From: Melieria omissa
Taxonomy: Eukaryota > Arthropoda > Insecta > Diptera > Ulidiidae
Reading direction: 5' to 3'
Length of the DNA stretch: 64,000 bases
Assembly: GCA_963971225.1 (NCBI GenBank)
Contig: OZ020267.1
Span: 123,311,891 to 123,375,890 of the forward strand
A model generated the notes under the pieces. It ran no database searches, was not told the DNA's origin, and saw only the letters and a program-made list of their open reading frames with translations. Positions 58,472-64,000 of the stretch are shown piece by piece. Made by a program: the position numbers and the translations under genes. Numbering within the stretch: position 1 is the first letter of the stretch; the number at the start of each line of letters is the position of its first letter.

Positions 58472-61068
58472 TTTTACATATGTACATACTAGTACGTAGT
58501 ACATACATACCTATGTATGTACGTTATACATATCATATAGCAGGATAAGACATCGTCGTCTATGCGTGGCGACGATTGACTATTTTGCAAAGTTCCCTTT
58601 TTTCGTACTTTGTCCCTAAAAGAACAAGAATAAGCCTCCTCGGTCCACAGAGGTGTCAATTGCCAATTGAGACCAAAAAATCGACTATTTGCAAGAACCA
58701 TGTTTCGCTTAAACTTCAGACTTACAATGGCAAAGAAGACTTGGCTGTTACGAAATTTCGACATCTATATCTGTTTCAAGTATCTACAATCTCAGCCGAT
58801 GGGGTCGGCCTGCATACTTATTGCAGCTTACTTAAATTTATCGCCAGAGTTATTATCATATAACCCATTTTTTTTCGATAGCAATGAAGGAAAACCATTC
58901 TGACCATATTCCACATTGCTTTCTCGCCTAGTTTGCAAAACCCTCACATTGCCCCAACACATGCATATGTATGTAACATACATTCAAACATACATACATA
59001 CATCCATACATATTTAGATATAGTCAACACGAGTAACGCAAAGAGCGGCGCATCGCTATAGTTTCTGCCACGTGAGCTCCAAGCCCAACGGACGAGCGTG
59101 CTCAGTGCTGAAATTACAGCTGGAAATGCAGTCGCTGTGCGCGAAATGACACGGGGACGGGCAGTGCGATGAAGGGGATGTAATCGCAATTGCAATACTT
59201 TTGTTTTGCTGTTGCTCGTAGATACTCGTGTTGCTCCTACTGCGGCAGGCAGCGTGCGTCCCTCCCATACTTGCCGACTGAAACGTTAATGGAAAATTGC
59301 AATTGCGCGCTTGGCGGCGATCGACGGCTAGCAGCATTAGGAGGGCTAGACAGATGCATTTGAAAATGAAACCAACAACAGCAATCTCGGTTGCATCTAA
59401 GAAGCCTGCGACGGCATTTTCCTATTTGTGGAATAGACAGCAAAAACAGCAGAAGAAACGACAAAGCAGCGACTCTGCATTGTACGCTGTCAGTGCGGAC
59501 GGACGGCCGTTGGCACCGATGTGCTCAGCGCTAGGCGCAGTAACAACAACAGCAATGCCTTCAGCGATTCTGACTGCTATGGAAGCGTTAACGTTGACGC
59601 CAACGTCGTGGCCAGCGTCGACAGCGACAGCGACCGAATAAGAATCGCTTAGACTGGGCGCAGGGGCCAGGTCGCGCCGTGCTGGGTTGGCAACGTTGGA
59701 AAACTCGTTGAACATTAGAGCGGTGGCAGCGAGTGCAACTACTTGCTGTTGTTGTTATTCTTGCCGTGTGCATCCTTCTATTGCCAGTTGTTAGAAGCAT
59801 TAGTGGCCGTGGCGTCGCTGCTTGGCCGCTCGCCTGTCTCTGTCGTGCGTGCGTGGCTCTCGGCGTTGGCTGGATTTCCCCAAAAATATTTTCTAGGCCA
59901 ACTATGAAAATTTCTATTTCTGCTCATCCTCGGCATCGGTCTTCAAGCGACGGACGGTATCCACCAGCGTTGGCAACAGTTGCGAACGGCCTAGCAAGCA
60001 AGCACACTTGTCGCCACAGTCGCCTACACGTATCTACATATGCTGCCGATTTCACCCATGAAAATAGCATTGAAAACCAAAAAAACTCTTGAAAAAACTC
60101 CACATGATTTTTCTTCGTCAACATTTTGTAGCAGAATCGCAGAAAGTGCCAGCAAGTGCATTTGTTGTAATGTGAAATCCACTTGGACGTCATTCCGGCC
60201 GATGCCGTTGTTGACGTTGGCGTTGCTGCAGTTGTTGTGGTTGTCAGTGTGGTTGTTGTTGTTGTCGCTGCTTGCCGATGCAGTCACATGCATGCATGCC
60301 CCTACATGGGTGCATTAGGCGGATAGAGAACAAGAGCTGCGGGCACGCCACTGTTGTTGTTGCCGTTGCTGACTTTGTAATTGTGTTTGCTCGAATGCAG
60401 TTGGGGCTGAGCAGGCCGCCGAAGCACCGAGCTCTCTTGTCACTTTGTAGTGGCGTCATTCCAGTTCTTGTTGTTGTAAGCAGCTCGAGTGCGCTCACCG
60501 TTGCATTGGTCGGTGCAGTTTGTCCAATTGCACCGTTCCTCTCCTTGTTGTAGTTGTAGCTGTCTTGATGACGCTATGCATTTGATGACTTCGCGAGGAT
60601 CGCACAACACAGTCGTCAGCTAGAAACTGCTCGGTCAGCAATCCACTTCAAGCGTAGTAGACGCAAATCGTCACGCGGTCTCACAGTGACCAAGGTCGAA
60701 TTTCTAGCACTTTGTGATTATTGCAATATGCATGTATGCACTGTGCAATTGTAGCATTTTATCATGCAAAGGAAACGTGATCGCCGCGCCCCAACTGCAC
60801 CTGCAATAAGCAAAACTGTTCGTGGCGATGTTGATGTAAATTTCTGTCTTAAAATTTGTTCTACTTATTAAAAGTTGAATGAAATAATTTTTTCGCGTGT
60901 CCAACATATTAACGTTTTTGACACATCTTTTGACAACTTGTGGCATATTTATAAACATTATATAAACATATTTATGGATAATACGGATGTACATAAATAT
61001 ACTTATAGTTAGTAGATATTGACTATGTATATACAAAATACATGTGTCTGGAATGATTAGACGATGAC
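58472..61068. other. Intergenic, no gene recognised
   Basis: It contains CATA microsatellites (about 58495-58525 and 58985-59010). A GC-rich block at 59040-60700 has GTTGTT/CAACAA-rich tracts and overlapping frames on both strands. One plus-strand frame near 59500-59640 reads SNNNSNAFSDSDCYGS and looks fly-like, but it has no start, no clear splice site and no homolog I recognise, so it is not called. Confidence 0.35.
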
Positions 61069-61284
61069 CAAGGCGAATTAATACAGCTGACCTCGTTGAA
61101 TCAGCTGATTTGATTTTTTTGGTGAAAAAGGTCTAGATTGTCAAAATGCCTGCGTAAAACTGTGACAGTTTAAAATGAAAAAATCAAGCTTTGTTTTGAT
61201 TGGCTGATTTTTACAATCTAAGCCCAGAAAACAAAAACAAAAACAAAATAAATTGAAATTTTTTGCCTGTATGAATTCACCCTG
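61069..61284. mobile_element. Possible MITE with CA(A/G)GG(C/T)GAATT termini, 216 bp
   Basis: The left end CAAGGCGAATTAATACAG and the complement of the right end, CAGGGTGAATTCATACAG, agree at 15 of 18 positions. An internal pair, AATCAGCTGATTTG and ATTGGCTGATTTTTA, adds weak symmetry. No target duplication was recognised. Confidence 0.45.
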
Positions 61285-62314
61285 TTTCCTGCTGAGAGGG
61301 CAACCATCAGAAGAGTGCGGCAATCGATCCGGAATTCGAGCACCGCTTTTGACTCGGGGTGCATTGTACTAACCAGTAGCTATAATGCAGGATGGTCGAT
61401 AGATCGATATGGCACACACCTATCAAGATTCTTTCTACGTAGGAAGCTTCTACGCATTGTACGCTCCTTGGTGCGGCACTGGATCTCGAAGAGCAACAAT
61501 CCAAAACCAAGACACATTTACACAATATTCAGCACTTTTGCATAAATAAGTTAAGAATCAATGTCTTAAGAAAAACAATTATTTTATTAACTAAGCAATA
61601 AGGTATAGAAACTACCTAATATGTAAAAGGGTGTATAGTAACGAAAAAAATAGTCACAAACACAGAGCAAGTCTCTTTTGTCAAAAATAGTACCGCAAAT
61701 ATGACATTTATAAAAACCGTTATAAGCAAACCACCACTTTTTGTACGTCTTCTCAAATATCCTGTCTTGATTAGGTTGAATTTCAAAACCTGTAAGTATA
61801 CAAAGTTAGACTTGAAATGGTACAAAGAGAGATGGGCTAAACTTTGTTCCGAAAGAATCAAGTCCTGAAAATTGGTCTAAGCTTCGAGCAAATGAAAATT
61901 GTTGGGTCCTAATGAAAAGAAAAGAGCTGAAAACAGAAAACAGTTGCCAAAAACGAAAAAACAGAAAATTAAATTCAGACGTCAACTGTAGTCACCGAAA
62001 ATCATGGGAAGCGCCATGTTGATGGTACTGACATAAAGCTCCGGTCCTACGCATATATCTCCACAAAATGAGGAAAATTCCGAAAATATATGATTTAATT
62101 TTTTCCGATAATGAATATGGATTTGACTGCAGTTTCTTCTTACTACTTTTTGGTATAAGTACATACACCCGTTTTTTGTATGTGCGTATAAAAAAATTAT
62201 ATCCCAAAGTATGTGCAACTAGAAAACAATGTTACGTCCTGACACATACATACATACGTTCTCGCTCAGTACCCTGTAGGAATTATAACTGGTCCGAATG
62301 TAATATTTCAACCA
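61285..62314. other. Intergenic, no gene recognised
   Basis: Short frames only, including two overlapping ones at 61307-61545 without a recognisable product. Confidence 0.4.
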
Positions 62315-62698
62315 GCTGACTTTAAAACCGATTCGTTTCCTTGGAGCAAACTCACCCTTCTAACTTGGCGGTGTCCTGCATAAATTTGCAACTAGTCCAG
62401 AACCAGTCATAAGTAAAACAGTATCTGAATCAGTTACGAAGCGAGTAGTTTGAGAACTACTTTATCCTGGGTTTTTTAACTGGTCGAATCTTGTAGAAGA
62501 AAAAAAAACAATGAAACGTTGAAATATTCATTTTATTTTGAAAATATCATATTTTCAAAAATGAATGAAAATAAAAATGCATCCTGTATGAAAACGAAAA
62601 TATACGTGCAGCCAAAAACTTCAGTTCTAACAAAGATTAACTTGAACTTGACACACTTCTGCCGAAAATTTCTGGGGACTGACGCATCATTATTTATT
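62315..62698 (-). repeat. Right arm of the dispersed inverted repeat
   Basis: Complement of 55488-55894, with an extra AT-rich stretch near 62500-62600. The arms enclose 6.4 kb that holds the hAT and DD41D elements. Confidence 0.7.
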
Positions 62699-63389
62699 AC
62701 ATATTAATTCATTCATTTCATTTTTACATATTAATTCATATGTAACAAAATAAATTTAATAATAAAAAATTAGAAAATAAGAATATTAATAAAAAATAGC
62801 TTTACAAAGCTGCTTCAACGTTGTAAACGATAACCCATTTAGTCAGTTTTTTGGAGCGCGCTGTGCCTAGGATTGTTTATTAGACTATATGTAATTCAAA
62901 TCATAGAATACCATTTAAAATAAAGGAAAGAAGCAAATGATTTCTATTTGATAGCCAGAAAACAAAATTATATCCTCCTTATTCACAATTCAATTGTGAG
63001 GCGATTGTGCACAACGATCAAAGAATAATCTAATAATACAATGCAATTCAAGAGGTTGAGGATTGGAATTCTAACTCGAAGAATATCAACAGACCTTTGA
63101 CTTTTCTCTGGCGGTTATCCCTTCAGTAGACAATGGAAACCCGTCAAATGGATGAGTAGAAAAAGATCAATCTACTTCTCTTCAAGTTTGCTGTATCAGT
63201 TATATAGTTTATCGTAACGTGTATACTATTGTTAAAAAAATGAGTTCTGTAGGCTTATTCGTCTCTCTGGATTGTGCTTCAAAATAAAACAAACTTCAAT
63301 ACTTAAACGTGGTTTACAATATGGATTACAATAGTATCTTTGAATTAGTTGTTCGTTATATACTTTATACTCGTAATATATATACTGGT
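62699..63389. other. Intergenic, no gene recognised
   Basis: AT-rich sequence with no coding potential. Confidence 0.5.
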
Positions 63390-63950
63390 ATACTTTTGAA
63401 GTTGTCAAGGAGTTCGTCTGCCTTGGCACCGTCGAAAACAGCAGCAGTGATGTCAGCCTGGAGTTGAAGCGAAGGACTACTTTTGCCAGAAGGTGCTACT
63501 ACGGTCTTAGTAGGCAATTGAGTAGTAGATACCTCTTCCGACTGACAAAACTTGCACTCTATAGGACGCTTATTCCGCCTAAGCTTCTTTATGCCGCAGA
63601 AGCCGGACACTGTCGCGTAACGACATAGGGGCCCCTAGGGTGTTCGAGAGGAAGGCACTTTGCAAAATCTTCGACCCTATTCGTATTGGCGACGGCTATC
63701 AAATACGAATCAACAACTAGCTGTATGAACTATTTAAAGACATGGTGTAATCATAACACAGCGGATACGCTGGCTTAGCCATGTCTCCCCCATAGACGAT
63801 AAGCTCTTACGAAAAAGGTGTTCGACGCGGTAGTTGGAGGTCGACGGCGAAGAGGGAAACTATGTCTCCAGGGACCAAGGACCAAGTTGAGGTCATCTCT
63901 TCATGTGACCAATTTGTAAAACAAAGGTTCTTGGAGAGAACTCTTTCGGT
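63390..63950 (+). pseudogene. LINE reverse-transcriptase C-terminal remnant
   Basis: The plus strand reads EVVKEFVCLGTVENSSSDVS, then RRTTFARRCYYGLSRQL, then FRLTKLALYRTLIPPKLLYAAEA. After a stop and frame changes it continues with GVFERKALCKIF and, near the end, KVFDAVVGGRRRRG. This is the conserved C-terminal order of the widespread insect endonuclease/reverse-transcriptase LINEs (LYRTLIRPVLLYGAE, LGVFERKILRKIF, GGRRRRGRP). At least two stops and several frameshifts make it a dead copy, and it is 5'-truncated. Confidence 0.78.
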
Positions 63951-64000
63951 AGATTGTAACGTGGTAACGGATTGTTATGGCCGGATTGTTTTGGCCAGCC

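Noticed and set aside
59297..60553. Several overlapping frames in a GC-rich block
   Set aside because: They reflect GTTGTT/GCAAC repeats open in many frames. One stretch (SNNNSNAFSDSD) looks protein-like but has no start or splice support.

Overview
The window looks like a dipteran nuclear genome, most probably an acalyptrate and plausibly a tephritid fruit fly. It is AT-rich, with long non-coding stretches, CATA/TATG microsatellites and many decayed transposable elements. Two well-supported protein genes were found, and both belong to the insulin/TOR pathway. The tephritid reading is an inference. It rests on Drosophila-like Thor and p60 proteins and on a DD41D (rosa-type) mariner relative, a family first known from Ceratitis.

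Genes. Thor (4E-BP, translational repressor) lies on the + strand: TATA box at 12421, CDS 12770-14029, one intron. Pi3K21B (p60, the regulatory subunit of class I PI3-kinase) lies on the - strand, 32750 down to 27138. It has three coding exons, the first contributing only the A of a start codon that is split by an intron. The two genes point towards each other about 13 kb apart. p60 acts at the receptor end of insulin signalling; Thor acts at the output, held off eIF4E by TOR phosphorylation and in Drosophila induced by FOXO and ATF4. FOXO-like and ATF4-like sites are visible around Thor. Two further minus-strand segments (42707-43063 and 50147-50297) look like coding exons of an unidentified gene or genes.

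Mobile DNA. Many elements can be delimited by inverted termini and target-site duplications. TTAA-flanked (piggyBac-type) elements: 10588, 16055, 20193, 29807, 37223, 39584, 40504 and 40846. hAT-type with 8-bp duplications: 7270 and 55980, with a relative at 44323. A further element with 8-bp duplications and a different terminus is at 48571, with a truncated copy at 43826. A Transib-like element is at 43217. Tc1/mariner/pogo group: 3770, 5760, 19601, 47567, 51129 and 57570. A tRNA-derived SINE is at 17362, and LINE remnants are at 1, 23229 and 63390. Several are nested: TTAA inside pogo, TTAA inside TTAA, mariner inside a fold-back element, hAT inside another element. The nestings give relative ages and, in one case, an intact empty site.

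Layout. 1-10 kb: intergenic with a LINE end, a Tigger-like MITE and a minisatellite. 10-15 kb: Thor and its promoter. 16-24 kb: transposons and the SINE. 27-33 kb: Pi3K21B. 37-49 kb: dense nested MITEs and a possible exon. 50-52 kb: a possible exon and a Tc1-like element. 55-63 kb: an inverted-repeat pair flanking a hAT and a DD41D element. 63-64 kb: a LINE remnant. No CRISPR array, rRNA or convincing functional tRNA gene was seen.
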